DNA from: Bradyrhizobium sp.
Lineage (GTDB): Bacteria; Pseudomonadota; Alphaproteobacteria; Rhizobiales; Xanthobacteraceae
Assembly: GCA_028290305.1 (NCBI GenBank)
Contig: JAQGKC010000346.1
Location: 33,189 to 97,188, forward strand
Direction of reading: 5' to 3'
Length of the DNA stretch: 64,000 bases
Each line of letters begins with the position of its first letter. Position 1 is the stretch's first letter. This document shows, in pieces, positions 41,857-50,672 of the stretch. Position numbers and translations under genes: made by a program. The notes below the pieces were generated by a model. The model saw nothing but the letters and a program-made list of their open reading frames with translations. It searched no databases and was not told the origin of the DNA.

Positions 41857-42591
41857 ATGAGCTATTACGATTCTAACGCCCGGAAAACTTCCCAGGGAAT
41901 AGCCGCTCCGCCGTCGGTCGGCGCCGAGATCGATGCAGGTTTGCGCGTCCATATGCAACGCGTCTATAGTTACATGGCTGGCGGTCTCGTGTTGACCGGT
42001 ATCGTCGCTTACGTGGCCGCGGCTTCAGGCTTTTATCAAACCATCGCCGGCACGCCGCTGATCTGGATCGTGATGCTGGCGCCGCTGGGTTTCGTTCTCG
42101 CGTTGAGCTTCGGCATCCAGCGAATGAGTGCCGGAACGGCGACAGTGCTGTTCTGGATCTATGCCGCCGTCATGGGGCTGTCGCTGGGAGGCATCTTCCT
42201 GGTGTACACCGGCACCTCGATTGCGCGTGTGTTCTTCATCACGGCCGCGACCTACGGAGCGATGAGCCTTTACGGCTATACGACCAGATCCGATCTTTCG
42301 GGTTTTGGCTCGTTTCTTCTAATGGGACTCATCGGTATCGTCATCGCGTCCATCGTTAACATCTTTGTCGAATCAAGCGCTCTTCAGTTCGCCATCTCTA
42401 TCATCGGCGTCATCGTATTCGTTGGCCTTACCGCATATGACACGCAACGTATCAAGGAGATGTATCTCGAGTCGGATACGGCCGAAATCGCAGGTAAGAA
42501 GGCCGTGCTTGGTGCGCTGGCGCTCTATCTCGACTTCATAAATCTGTTCATGATGCTGCTTCAATTGTTCGGTCAGCGCCGACAGAATTGA
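41857..42591 (+). CDS. Bax inhibitor-1/YccA family membrane protein
   Basis: This 244-residue protein has seven predicted helices after a 30-residue soluble start. Landmarks are HMQRVYSYMAGGLVLTGIVAYVAA, GMSLYGYTTRSDLSGFGSFL-type loops (here AMSLYGYTTRSDLSGFG) and the C-terminal VFVGLTAYDTQRIKEMYLE with ALYLDFINLFMMLLQLFG. Members act as Ca2+/H+ leak channels or bind FtsH (YccA) in membrane-protein quality control. AGGAG precedes the ATG. Its setting among chaperones and Lon fits a protein-quality-control role. Confidence 0.9.
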   Translation: MSYYDSNARKTSQGIAAPPSVGAEIDAGLRVHMQRVYSYMAGGLVLTGIVAYVAAASGFYQTIAGTPLIWIVMLAPLGFVLALSFGIQRMSAGTATVLFWIYAAVMGLSLGGIFLVYTGTSIARVFFITAATYGAMSLYGYTTRSDLSGFGSFLLMGLIGIVIASIVNIFVESSALQFAISIIGVIVFVGLTAYDTQRIKEMYLESDTAEIAGKKAVLGALALYLDFINLFMMLLQLFGQRRQN

Positions 42592-42618
42592 CGCGGGAGC
42601 CCGCAGGGATTGACCGCC

Positions 42619-42819
42619 ATGGCGCGCTTCCTGGTCGTACTCGGTCTTGTAATTCTGGTGGCCGGCCTGCTTTGGCCCTATCTGAGTCAGATCGGGTTGG
42701 GTCGGTTGCCGGGCGACATCGTGATTGAGCGCAAAAACGTAACGTTCTATTTCCCCCTGATGACATGTTTGCTCGTGAGCGTTTTGTTCAGCCTGGTCTT
42801 TTGGGTAATGAACCGCTGA
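42619..42819 (+). CDS. DUF2905 small membrane protein
   Basis: This 66-residue protein has two helices (FLVVLGLVILVAGLLWPYL and FYFPLMTCLLVSVLFSLVFWV) joined by GLGRLPGDIVIERKN, the diagnostic DUF2905 linker. It starts 27 bp after the Bax-inhibitor-like stop, probably in the same operon. The function of the family is not established. Confidence 0.8.
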   Translation: MARFLVVLGLVILVAGLLWPYLSQIGLGRLPGDIVIERKNVTFYFPLMTCLLVSVLFSLVFWVMNR

Positions 42820-42999
42820 AGCGACAAAGGCTCATCGTGCCGAGAGACGCCGGCCTCGGACGTCTGTGACGATCACAAATGTTTCGGCGCAAGACTACGC
42901 CCGGTGAAGAAGATACCTACATAACGCGGGAATGAAGGTTCGTCGTGGCGGCCGCGTACCCTGCGATCCCTTGCCCGGGAAATTACGCGAATACTGGAG

Positions 43000-44043
43000 A
43001 TGCCGGTGATTCCCTTCTCAGTTCTGGATCTGTCGCCGATTAACCAAGGCAGCGATGCGGCTCATGCCTTCCGCAATTCGCTCGATCTCGCGCAGCACGC
43101 CGAACGATGGAATTACAAACGGTTCTGGCTTGCTGAACATCACAACATGCCCGGCATCGCCAGCGCTGCGACTGCGGTGGTGATCGGCTATATCGCCGGC
43201 GGCACTAGGACCATCCGCGTTGGATCGGGAGGCATCATGTTGCCGAACCACGCGCCTTTGGTCATCGCAGAACAATTCGGCACGCTGGAATCGCTTTACG
43301 GGGGCCGCATAGATCTCGGTCTCGGCCGCGCACCGGGCACAGATCAGCGCACGGCGCTGGCGTTGCGCCGCGATCTCGCGACGACCGCCGATAGTTTCCC
43401 CCACGATGTCATGGAACTGCAAGCTTTACTGGGACCGGTACAGCCCAACCAGATGGTCCGGGCGGTGCCAGGTGCGGGATTGCGGGTACCGATCTGGCTG
43501 CTCGGATCGAGCACGTTCAGTGCGCAACTCGCTGCCATGCTAGGTTTGCCGTTTGCGTTCGCGTCGCATTTTGCTCCTGCGGAACTGATGCGGGCGTTGG
43601 ATATCTACCGCGCTCGGTTTCAGCCGTCAGAGCAGCTTCAGAAGCCTTACACGATGGTTGGCGTAAACGTTTTCGCGGCAGAAGCGGATGCCGAGGCGCG
43701 GCGTCTCATGACATCGCTGCAACAGCAATTTGCCAGCCTGCGACGCGGCACGCCCGGACCTTTGCCGCCACCGGTCGACAACATGGATGACCTTTGGTCG
43801 CCTGTAGAGCGGGCGGGAGTTGAGCGGGCGTTAGCCTATTCCGTGGTGGGTGCTCCGGACGCCGTCGAGCGGGGGTTGGAAGCGTTCATCGCCGAGACCC
43901 ATGCGGACGAACTGATGTTAACGGCGCAGATCTACGACCATGCGGCCAGACTTCGCTCATTTGAAATCGCGGCCGAAGTGCGTCACCGCATCGCCGCCCA
44001 TCAACCGACATCTTTGGTTCGATCGGGCACTTCCATCGCGTGA
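43000..44043 (+). CDS. LLM-class flavin-dependent oxidoreductase (luciferase-like)
   Basis: This 347-residue monooxygenase-type protein shows the F420/FMN luciferase fold: [13 protein letters not shown] at the start, [19 protein letters not shown] near residue 45, [39 protein letters not shown] near 77-115, and [19 protein letters not shown] near 163. This is the single-domain group 1 pattern common in bacteria. The 3' end overlaps the 3' end of the CbpM-like gene on the other strand by 43 bp. The substrate is unknown. Confidence 0.9.
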   Translation: MPVIPFSVLDLSPINQGSDAAHAFRNSLDLAQHAERWNYKRFWLAEHHNMPGIASAATAVVIGYIAGGTRTIRVGSGGIMLPNHAPLVIAEQFGTLESLYGGRIDLGLGRAPGTDQRTALALRRDLATTADSFPHDVMELQALLGPVQPNQMVRAVPGAGLRVPIWLLGSSTFSAQLAAMLGLPFAFASHFAPAELMRALDIYRARFQPSEQLQKPYTMVGVNVFAAEADAEARRLMTSLQQQFASLRRGTPGPLPPPVDNMDDLWSPVERAGVERALAYSVVGAPDAVERGLEAFIAETHADELMLTAQIYDHAARLRSFEIAAEVRHRIAAHQPTSLVRSGTSIA

Positions 44044-44288
44044 ATATCCCTCACCAGACAGCGTAGCCCGTACAATTGATCAAGGAGATGCAGAACGATC
44101 GCAATGCCTTCGTCGTTCACCCCGAAATCCTCCTTGAGATCACGGATCAGCCGCGCCCGCGCGAGGTCTGCGTCCGAAAAGTGGAATGCCCTTCCGCCGG
44201 CGAAGGGCGCCAGCCATTCCGCTTCGATCCAGGCATTCAAGGTCGTGATATCAAGATGCGATCGATCGATGAATTCTCGGGTCTCCAT
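44001..44288 (-). CDS. Chaperone modulator CbpM-like (MerR-type)
   Basis: This 95-residue protein resembles CbpM, the specific modulator of DnaJ-like Cbp[19 protein letters not shown] near residues 12-29, then [40 protein letters not shown]. The ATG at 44288 lies 2 bp after the stop of the CbpA-like gene and follows GGGGGTG. Its predicted role is to bind the J domain of that protein and hold back DnaK stimulation. Confidence 0.82.
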   Translation of the reverse strand: METREFIDRSHLDITTLNAWIEAEWLAPFAGGRAFHFSDADLARARLIRDLKEDFGVNDEGIAIVLHLLDQLYGLRCLVRDIHAMEVPDRTKDVG

Positions 44289-44290
44289 CG

Positions 44291-45205
44291 TCACACCCCC
44301 ATGGATTGCCGCGGACTGTCCGCCGCAGGCTGCCACTGCGCAACGAATTTTTCGAGCTCCGCATCCGGCTTTTGCGGAAGCACCAGCTTCAGCGTAACGT
44401 ATTGATCGCCTTTGCTGCCGTCAGAACGCGGAACGCCGCGTCCTTTCAGTCGGAGAATGCGGCCGGTGCTTGACCATTTTGGCACGGCCGCCGTGACCGT
44501 TCCGCTTGTCGTGGGCACCTTGACCTTTGCGCCCAGCACCGCCTCTTTCAGGGAAATCGGTAAATCCAGGTAGATGTCGTCGCCTTTGCGGGTGAAGTAG
44601 GGATGCGGCAGGACGCTTATCTCGATCAGCGCATCACCTGGAGAGCCGTCGCCCACCGCCGGACCGCCCTTGCCTTTCAAACGCAGAATCTGGCCGTCCC
44701 GCGTCCCCGGCGGAATGCTGACGTCCAGCGTAGAGCCGTCAGGGAGAACAAGAGATTGCTTACCGCCGTTGACGGCATCAAGAAAAGAGAGATCGAGATG
44801 ATAACGAACATCCTGGCCTCGCCTGCGGCGGCCCGCGCGGCCTTCGCGGCCGAAAATTTCCGAGAGAATATCTTCGGCCCCGGCATAATCGCCGAAATCG
44901 GCAAAGCCGGCATTGTTCGTATAGCTTGACCAGCCATCCTGATCGGCAAAGTCCCTGTAATATTGCTGGCGCTGGCGCGGCCGCTCCGTGCCCGAGGCGT
45001 CGATTTCCCCGCGGTCAAAGCGCGCGCGCTTATCCGGATCGCTCAGGATATCGTTGGCGGCCGAAATTTCCTTGAATTTTTCCTCGGCAATCTTGTTGCC
45101 GGGATTGAGGTCCGGGTGCAGCTTTTTCGCCAGCCGGCGATAGGCCCTTTGAATGTCGGCCTGGGTCGCGTCCTTCTTCACGCCCAGCGTTGCGTAAGGG
45201 TCCAC
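44291..45205 (-). CDS. DnaJ/CbpA-type co-chaperone
   Basis: This 304-residue protein (GTG start at 45205, 9 nt after AGGAGGGG) has a J domain at residues 1-70 with the HPD motif in KKLHPDLNPG, a short linker rich in glycine and charged residues, and DnaJ C-terminal domains (about 120-290: DLSFLDAVNGGKQSL, DGQILRLKGKGGPAVG, GDALIEISVLPHPYFTRKG). No zinc-finger repeats are present, so it belongs to the CbpA branch rather than canonical DnaJ. It lies between GrpE and CbpM-like genes. Confidence 0.9.
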   Translation of the reverse strand: MDPYATLGVKKDATQADIQRAYRRLAKKLHPDLNPGNKIAEEKFKEISAANDILSDPDKRARFDRGEIDASGTERPRQRQQYYRDFADQDGWSSYTNNAGFADFGDYAGAEDILSEIFGREGRAGRRRRGQDVRYHLDLSFLDAVNGGKQSLVLPDGSTLDVSIPPGTRDGQILRLKGKGGPAVGDGSPGDALIEISVLPHPYFTRKGDDIYLDLPISLKEAVLGAKVKVPTTSGTVTAAVPKWSSTGRILRLKGRGVPRSDGSKGDQYVTLKLVLPQKPDAELEKFVAQWQPAADSPRQSMGV

Positions 45206-45253
45206 AGCCAATGCCCCCTCCTGTCTGCACGTCGGCAAAGCCGAACGGTCGCG

Positions 45254-45793
45254 TCATTGTTCTGTCGCCTGCGACGGTCGCTGCGGGGACTTGGCTACAA
45301 CAACACGCGCTGGTCGCAGCAGACGGTCGTTAAGCATGTAGCCGTTTTCCAGCACCTGGACCACGCTGCCGGGGGGATGTTCTGTCTCATCCGTCTCCAT
45401 CACCGCTTCGTGCTTCCTGGGGTCGAACGGCTGGTTGAGAGCGTTGAGTTCCTCGACGCCGAAGCGATTTAGAATCTGCGTCAGAACCTGGTCGGTGGCT
45501 ACAACGCCCTCCATCAATCCGTCTCGCTTGCTCGCCCCTGCATCGGTCGAACCGGCTGCGATGGCGCGGCGCAAATTGTCGACAACCTGCAACAACTCGC
45601 GGGCAAAGTTCGTGATCGCATATTGCTGGGCGTCCTGCGTGCGCCGTTCGCCCTGACGCCTTGTATTTTCGGTCTCGGCCAGCGCCCGCATTAGCCGCTC
45701 ACGCAATGACGCAATTTCGGATGCTTGATCGCCGTCTTTGCTTTCGTCCGCAACTGACGGGTCGACATCATTGTCCATGGTGTTTGTCGCCAT
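45254..45793 (-). CDS. grpE: Nucleotide exchange factor GrpE
   Basis: This 179-residue GrpE has the long N-terminal coiled coil (SEIASLRERLMRALAETENTRRQ, about residues 27-49) and the C-terminal beta domain with GVEELNALNQPFDPRKHEAV and VVQVLENGYMLNDRLLRPARVVVAK. ATG 45793 is used; three in-frame codons upstream are possible. It lies downstream of dnaK with 31 bp between. As this cluster has its own DnaK, GrpE, DnaJ and CbpM, it is a second, stress-specific chaperone set or a relocated main set. Confidence 0.92.
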   Translation of the reverse strand: MATNTMDNDVDPSVADESKDGDQASEIASLRERLMRALAETENTRRQGERRTQDAQQYAITNFARELLQVVDNLRRAIAAGSTDAGASKRDGLMEGVVATDQVLTQILNRFGVEELNALNQPFDPRKHEAVMETDETEHPPGSVVQVLENGYMLNDRLLRPARVVVAKSPQRPSQATEQ

Positions 45794-45823
45794 GTGTCGC
45801 ACTCCTAAGTCTCACAGCGTCGT

Positions 45824-47743
45824 TCAAGACGCTTTCCGGTCGCGAGGATCGACTTCTTCGAACTCGGCATCGACGACATCTTCGCCGGAAGAGCCACCTC
45901 CGTCGCCGGATCTCGCTTGCGCACCTGCACCTCCTTGTGAGTTCGCGCGGTTCAGGGCTTCGCCTATTTTGGACGCCGCCTGCATCAGACGTTCCGTCGC
46001 CTGGCGGATTGATTGCGCATTTTCCGCCGTCAGATTTTGCTTCGCGTCGGCGACGGCCTGTTCGACCTGATTCTTGAGGTCAGCGGGAATCTTGCCTTCC
46101 GCCTCCTTCAGTGCTTTCTCAGTGCTATAGATCGCTGCGTCAGCCTGGTTGCGCGCCTCGACGAGCTCCTTGCGGCGCTTGTCTTCTTCAGCATTCGCTT
46201 CAGCCTCCTTGACCATCTTCTGGATATCAGCCTCGCTCAAGCCGCCGGATGCCTGAATCCGGATGCTCTGCTCCTTGCCGCTCGCCTTGTCCTTGGCTGA
46301 TACGTTGACGATGCCGTTGGCGTCGATATCGAAGGTGACCTCAATTTGCGGGATACCGCGTGGCGCCGGCGGAATCCCGACCAGATCGAACTGGGCGAGC
46401 AGCTTGTTGTCGGCCGCCATCTCTCGCTCACCCTGGAAGACGCGGATGGTGACCGCTGTTTGATTGTCCTCCGCCGTCGAGAACACCTGGCTCTTCTTGG
46501 TCGGTATGGTGGTGTTGCGGTCGATCAACTTGGTCATGACGCCGCCCAGCGTCTCGATTCCGAGCGATAGCGGCGTAACGTCGAGCAGCAAGACATCCTT
46601 GACGTCGCCCTGCAGCACGCCGGCCTGGATGGCGGCGCCGATTGCGACCACTTCGTCCGGATTGACGCCCTTGTGCGGCTCTCGCCCGAATAGCTTCTGC
46701 ACGGTTTCCTGGACTTTCGGCATGCGGGTTTGGCCGCCGACCAGCACGACCTCTTCGATTTGAGACGCCTGGAGACCCGCGTCCTTTAGCGCAGCCTTGC
46801 ACGGTTCGATCGTGCGCTGGATCAGGTCGTCGACCAGTGCTTCCAGCTTTGCGCGCGAGAGTTTGATGGCCAGATGCTTCGGCCCGTTCTGATCCGCCGT
46901 AATGAATGGCAGATTTACGTCAGTCTGGGTGGCGCTCGATAGCTCGATCTTGGCCTTCTCAGCGGCATCCTTCAGCCGCTGCAGCGCGAGGCGATCCTTG
47001 CGCAGATCAATGCCATTCTCTTTGCGGAATTCGTCAGCTAGATAATCAATGATGCGCTTGTCGAAATCCTCACCGCCGAGGAAGGTGTCGCCGTTGGTCG
47101 ATTTGACCTCGAACACGCCGTCGCCGACCTCGAGAATCGAAATATCGAAGGTGCCTCCGCCAAGGTCGTAAACGGCGATCTTGCCGCTTCCCTTTTTTTC
47201 GAGTCCATAAGCCAGCGCGGCTGCGGTGGGCTCATTGATGATACGCAACACCTCAAGACCGGCAATCCGGCCGGCATCCTTGGTCGCCTGACGTTGGGCA
47301 TCGTTGAAATAGGCCGGTACAGTGATCACCGCCTGCGTTACGCCGCTGCCGAGATAGGATTCCGCCGTTTCCTTCATCTTGGTGAGAATGAAGGCGCTGA
47401 TCTGGCTCGGGCTGTATTTCTTGCCTCTGATCTCGACCCATGCGTCACCGTTATCGCCGGACACGATATGGTAGGGGACCATCGCCTTGTCTTTCGCGGT
47501 GATCGGGTCGTCATAGCGTCGGCCGATCAGTCGCTTGATGGCGTATACGGTATTTTCCGGATTGGTAATGCTCTGGCGCTTGGCCGGCTGCCCAACCAGA
47601 ATCTCCCCGTCCTCGGTGAAGGCGACCATGGATGGCGTCGTGCGGCCGCCCTCGGCATTTTCAATGACTTTGGCCTTGTTTCCCTCCATCACGGCTACGC
47701 AAGAGTTAGTGGTTCCGAGATCGATACCAATTGCTTTCGCCAT
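45824..47743 (-). CDS. dnaK: Molecular chaperone DnaK (Hsp70)
   Basis: This is a 639-residue Hsp70. The ATPase signatures [33 protein letters not shown] and [15 protein letters not shown] are all present. The substrate-binding domain begins near [14 protein letters not shown] and the lid ends with a glycine/alanine-rich tail closing in [11 protein letters not shown]. It works with the GrpE and DnaJ/CbpA proteins encoded downstream. A 19-bp tandem duplication lies in its leader. Confidence 0.96.
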   Translation of the reverse strand: MAKAIGIDLGTTNSCVAVMEGNKAKVIENAEGGRTTPSMVAFTEDGEILVGQPAKRQSITNPENTVYAIKRLIGRRYDDPITAKDKAMVPYHIVSGDNGDAWVEIRGKKYSPSQISAFILTKMKETAESYLGSGVTQAVITVPAYFNDAQRQATKDAGRIAGLEVLRIINEPTAAALAYGLEKKGSGKIAVYDLGGGTFDISILEVGDGVFEVKSTNGDTFLGGEDFDKRIIDYLADEFRKENGIDLRKDRLALQRLKDAAEKAKIELSSATQTDVNLPFITADQNGPKHLAIKLSRAKLEALVDDLIQRTIEPCKAALKDAGLQASQIEEVVLVGGQTRMPKVQETVQKLFGREPHKGVNPDEVVAIGAAIQAGVLQGDVKDVLLLDVTPLSLGIETLGGVMTKLIDRNTTIPTKKSQVFSTAEDNQTAVTIRVFQGEREMAADNKLLAQFDLVGIPPAPRGIPQIEVTFDIDANGIVNVSAKDKASGKEQSIRIQASGGLSEADIQKMVKEAEANAEEDKRRKELVEARNQADAAIYSTEKALKEAEGKIPADLKNQVEQAVADAKQNLTAENAQSIRQATERLMQAASKIGEALNRANSQGGAGAQARSGDGGGSSGEDVVDAEFEEVDPRDRKAS

Positions 47744-47754
47744 GACCAGTCTCC

Positions 47755-47793
47755 TTGTTTATAGAGATGCGTGTTGTTTATAGAGATGCGTGT
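47755..47793. repeat. 19-bp tandem duplication in the dnaK leader
   Basis: TTGTTTATAGAGATGCGTGT occurs at 47755-47774 and again at 47774-47793, sharing one base, so the period is 19 bp. On the dnaK strand the copies read ACACGCATCTCTATAAACAA and directly precede the AGGAGA ribosome-binding region. The duplication may have arisen by slippage and could duplicate a promoter or leader element. Confidence 0.75.
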
Positions 47794-47880
47794 AAAACCG
47801 CTTTCGATGTATTGAGCGGCGCCGACCGTCGCGTAAGCGAAATGCAATTGGGCGTCGCTTCAGGCTATCTTCAATCGTGC

Positions 47881-47929
47881 GCGGGACGCGCAGAGCGCGC
47901 CGGGAGGAGAAACGGCCAACGCGTCCCGC
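47881..47929. other. Long inverted repeat between dnaK and hsp20
   Basis: GCGGGACGCG (47881-47890) and CGCGTCCCGC (47920-47929) form a perfect 10-bp stem around a 29-base purine-rich loop. It lies 16 bp beyond the Hsp20 stop. It may stop or attenuate transcription between Hsp20 and DnaK; no T-run follows, so it is not called a terminator. Confidence 0.4.
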
Positions 47930-47944
47930 AGCCGCTTGGGGACC

Positions 47945-48415
47945 TCAAGCGGCTTCCTTGACCTCGATTTTCTTCGGCTCGGATTTGGCCGGCTTCGGAA
48001 TCGTGACCTTCAGAATTCCGTTCGACATCGTCGCCTGTACGCTTGACGGATCAATGCCAGGAGGCAGCTGCAGCACGCGGTAGAACACGCCATAGCTCCG
48101 CTCGCTGAGCTGAACGTTCTTGTCCTTCTGGTTTTCTTCGACCTTTTTCTCACCGCGAATCGTGAGGGTGTCATCGTCAATCGATATTTCGACGTCCTTG
48201 CGTTCAAGCCCGGGCATCTCTGCACTGACCTCGATGGCCTTGTCAGTTTCCGATATCTCGATGTTTGGGACGATCGACTGTAAGCCGTTCGGACCCATCC
48301 CTTGCGCGAATTCGCTAAACAACCGATCGATTTCGCGATGCAAACCGAACAATCCGAAATCGGGCCGCATCATCGCGCCAGCCTCACGAAATGGAACCAG
48401 TGATTGCAACCTCAT
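47945..48415 (-). CDS. Hsp20/alpha-crystallin small heat-shock protein
   Basis: This 156-residue small heat-shock protein has an N-terminal region with FGLFGLHREIDRLFSEF, an alpha-crystallin domain (about residues 48-140: VPNIEISETDKAIEVSAEMPGL, DVEISIDDDTLTIRGEKK, FYRVLQLPPGIDPSSVQA and NGILKVTIPKP) and a short tail. It would hold unfolding proteins for the adjacent DnaK system. AAAAGGAG lies upstream of the ATG. I looked for a ROSE-type RNA thermometer in the leader and saw no convincing match. Confidence 0.92.
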   Translation of the reverse strand: MRLQSLVPFREAGAMMRPDFGLFGLHREIDRLFSEFAQGMGPNGLQSIVPNIEISETDKAIEVSAEMPGLERKDVEISIDDDTLTIRGEKKVEENQKDKNVQLSERSYGVFYRVLQLPPGIDPSSVQATMSNGILKVTIPKPAKSEPKKIEVKEAA

Positions 48416-48479
48416 AGGATTCTCCTTTTATCTTTGGGGACTTGCTGATGGTTGTGTCGTGCTAAACAAGAGGGCGGCT

Positions 48480-49133
48480 TCAGGGGCTGACCACGATGCG
48501 GTCTTCGACCATGGTGATGCCGGGCGCTGACCAGGCGACGCGCTCCGCTTCCTCCCGCTCGATCCAGGAGCGAACGGTACCTTTCAGTATCACCTCGCTG
48601 CCATTCGTTTCGACGGTGATTCGATTGGCATCCACTTCGGCATTTCGCTTGAATGCGTCCTGGATCTTGCGTTTGAGATCTGAGGGTTCGACTTTGGGTT
48701 TCACCGTGATGACGTTGGTCACTCCCTTGACGCCTTTCACCTTTCGCACAGCGGTGTCCGCGGTGGTTTTTTGATATTGCCATTCCACCGCGCCTTCCAA
48801 GGTTATCCAGCCATCCTTGACGACGACCTTGATCCGGTCGTAAGAAATCGGCAATTCCGACTTCAAAGCCGCAACCGCATCTCGTGCGATATCCGGGTCT
48901 GGGCGCTGATCGATCGCCGGCAGTCGGACCTCGATATCGTTCGCGACCGCGAGAACTCCGGCGACCCGCTTCGCCGTGGCTTCGGCTTCAAGCCGGTCAG
49001 TGTAACTGGGAGTGAAGCCGGCCAGCGTAACAACGCCATTCTTGACGGAGACCGCGATATCATCGGCATCTAGATCGGGATTCCATTTCAACTCTTCACG
49101 GACATCGCGTTCTATTTCCTTGTCGGATTTCAT
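48480..49133 (-). CDS. Triple BON-domain protein
   Basis: This 217-residue protein has three BON domains in a row: IERDVREELKWNPDLDADDIAV (from about residue 6), IARDAVAALKSELPISYDRIKV (from about 80), and LKRKIQDAFKRNAEVDANRITV (from about 152). Each ends with a VTLAG, ITLEG or VILKG-type strand. No signal peptide is visible. BON domains bind phospholipid or envelope components, and such proteins are often osmotically or stress induced. A near-perfect FixK-type site lies at 49216-49229. Confidence 0.88.
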   Translation of the reverse strand: MKSDKEIERDVREELKWNPDLDADDIAVSVKNGVVTLAGFTPSYTDRLEAEATAKRVAGVLAVANDIEVRLPAIDQRPDPDIARDAVAALKSELPISYDRIKVVVKDGWITLEGAVEWQYQKTTADTAVRKVKGVKGVTNVITVKPKVEPSDLKRKIQDAFKRNAEVDANRITVETNGSEVILKGTVRSWIEREEAERVAWSAPGITMVEDRIVVSP

Positions 49134-49215
49134 GATTGGCTCCTCGTCTGTAAAAAGGGGTCGGCTGATGCGTTACCGATTCCCCACCAATCTATGAGAG
49201 CTGGCCGGCGCGGCC

Positions 49216-49229
49216 ATGACGACCATCAA
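49216..49229. promoter_or_regulatory. Near-consensus FixK-type site upstream of the BON gene
   Basis: ATGACGACCATCAA differs from TTGA-N6-TCAA at the first base. Its centre is 90 bp upstream of the BON start. The following CCATCAACTTCCG also occurs at the perfect box at 49763, so the two upstream regions share more than the box. Confidence 0.35.
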
Positions 49230-49353
49230 CTTCCGCTCCAGATTTGTCAGTCCTGATGAATGAGTTTCGCTGCAGCGCCGTTGCCGCGAACGTCGCCGGA
49301 TGCTCCGGTAGCGATGCGGTCCGCGGGCCAGCGACCCGGCTCATCGCAGCAAC

Positions 49354-49691
49354 GCTATGGCTGCCCGAGCCGTTCGTCACATAGCCAGGGATCGGCTCGC
49401 AGCGAATGGAGCGGAAGATCGTCCGGGCGTTCCGCCAGGTCGATTTCATGAACGTGGACGGCTTTCCCGCCATGTCGCATCAGAATTTCCTGGGCTTCGG
49501 CTTCTTTCTCCAGAGATCGGACTCACACCCAGATCAGCAAACCGTGCGCCACAGACCGGGCTCCAATCGGCCGGATAGAACGCCAGGATCACTGGTTTTC
49601 CCCTCAGATCCGAGAGCGTGAGATCTTGATCAGGGGTGACGCGAAGGGTGAAATTCGGCGCAACGGTTCCAGCAGCTAGAATGGGTAACAT
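49354..49691 (-). pseudogene. Composite remnant: AhpC/TSA peroxiredoxin start joined to a stress-protein tail
   Basis: From ATG 49691 the first 48 codons read as a peroxiredoxin (LAAGTVAPNFTLRV, LSDLRGKPVILAFYPADWSPVCG, with the peroxidatic cysteine region). Straight after VCG the sequence stops looking like AhpC. In the +1 frame, across a TGA, it reads GLLIWV-stop-VRSLEKEAEAQEILMRHGG, then KAVHVHEIDLAERPDDLPLH and ends at 49354. That tail resembles the C-terminal part of general-stress-type proteins such as the one at 40709. A deletion probably fused two genes and the product is not functional. Between 49134 and 49353 I see nothing else. Confidence 0.55.
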
Positions 49692-49762
49692 TTGCTTCTG
49701 CCTCGCGCGAGGGTGATAGCTTCAAAGTTGCAATTATTTATAAGCAGCACGCGGCTGCGTCA

Positions 49763-49776
49763 TTGATTGCCATCAA
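49763..49776. promoter_or_regulatory. FNR/FixK-type box between the peroxiredoxin remnant and fixK-like gene
   Basis: TTGATTGCCATCAA is a consensus TTGAT-N4-ATCAA box. Its centre is 78 bp upstream of the decayed peroxiredoxin start (49691, minus) and 177 bp upstream of the regulator gene at 49947. It may once have driven the peroxiredoxin and could autoregulate the regulator. TTACGTA occurs twice in tandem with 10-bp spacing (49824 and 49834) further downstream. Confidence 0.65.
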
Positions 49777-49946
49777 CTTCCGGGCCTTCCAACGATTGGC
49801 CCTGTCGGCTGCGCGTGGCCATGTTACGTATTTTTACGTACGCAAATTTCCGGAATTTTTTGATCGTGGCTGCCGAGCGATAGTTCATCTGCTGGGGAAG
49901 AAGTTTCTCACGACACGGATGATGGATCCTCAAAAAAAAGGGTGCG

Positions 49947-50672
49947 ATGATGAAAACGAGAACCCACGCAGCGGACTACTATCGGCGGATACTTTCAGCG
50001 CAGCCGCATGCGCTGAAACGCCTTGATGCATTTGCCGCGATTGTGCACTGCCACCGCGGCCAGGAGATTGCCAATGATTCCGGGCCTGCGGGTCACTGGT
50101 ATTACGTTATCGTGGGCGCGGTCCGGCGATGCACGGTCCGTTCGGACGGGCGGCGACAAATCGTCGACCTGATGCTGCCGGGGGATTTCTTCTTTGTCTC
50201 GGACAGCAAGAGAGAGGAAATGATCGAAGCGATTGCCGAGGAGACCGTGCTTGCAAGCTATCCCGGCGGAAAGATCGAACGTCTTGCGGAGCGTGACCCC
50301 CAGTTCGCGCGGGAACTGCGCGAAGTCGCGTTTCAGTCTCTCACTCGATCCCAGAACCAACTCCTGATCCTTGGAGGCGTCACCGCTCTCGAGAAGGTTG
50401 GCTCTTTTCTGCTTTCGCTTGATGGACGTGCATCAGATAGAAGCGGACAAGTGGAACTGCCGGTCACGCGCTATGACATCGCCGAATATCTCGCAGTTTC
50501 GGTCGAGACAGTGTGTCGTGCCATTACGGATCTGCAGCAGCGGGGTGTTATTACCTTGGCAGGCAAGCGAACGGTCAAAATCCTGAACCGAGGCGCCTTG
50601 GAAGACCGTGCCGGAGAAAGGTTCAACGGCAGCAGGTCCGAGGCGATCGGGACCCGCTCAATTGCGGCTTAA
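49947..50672 (+). CDS. Crp/Fnr-family regulator, FixK-like
   Basis: This 241-residue regulator has a cyclic-nucleotide-type beta-barrel domain (about residues 25-130, GPAGHWYYVIVGAVRRCTV, DLMLPGDFFF) without the N-terminal cysteine cluster of FNR, as in FixK. The C-terminal HTH (about 175-220) reads VTRYDIAEYLAVSVETVCRAITDLQQRGVI; its recognition helix has the Glu and Arg that read TTGA half-sites. It sits next to FixJ- and FixL-like genes and near seven TTGA-N6-TCAA boxes, so it is their most likely reader. Confidence 0.85.
   Translation: MMKTRTHAADYYRRILSAQPHALKRLDAFAAIVHCHRGQEIANDSGPAGHWYYVIVGAVRRCTVRSDGRRQIVDLMLPGDFFFVSDSKREEMIEAIAEETVLASYPGGKIERLAERDPQFARELREVAFQSLTRSQNQLLILGGVTALEKVGSFLLSLDGRASDRSGQVELPVTRYDIAEYLAVSVETVCRAITDLQQRGVITLAGKRTVKILNRGALEDRAGERFNGSRSEAIGTRSIAA

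Noticed and set aside
42865..42877. TGTGACGATCACA as a possible Crp site before the LLM gene
   Set aside because: The half-sites are only 3 bp apart instead of 6, so it does not fit a Crp operator.
48416..48479. ROSE-type RNA thermometer upstream of hsp20
   Set aside because: The expected U-rich anti-Shine-Dalgarno pairing near the start codon was not found in this short leader.
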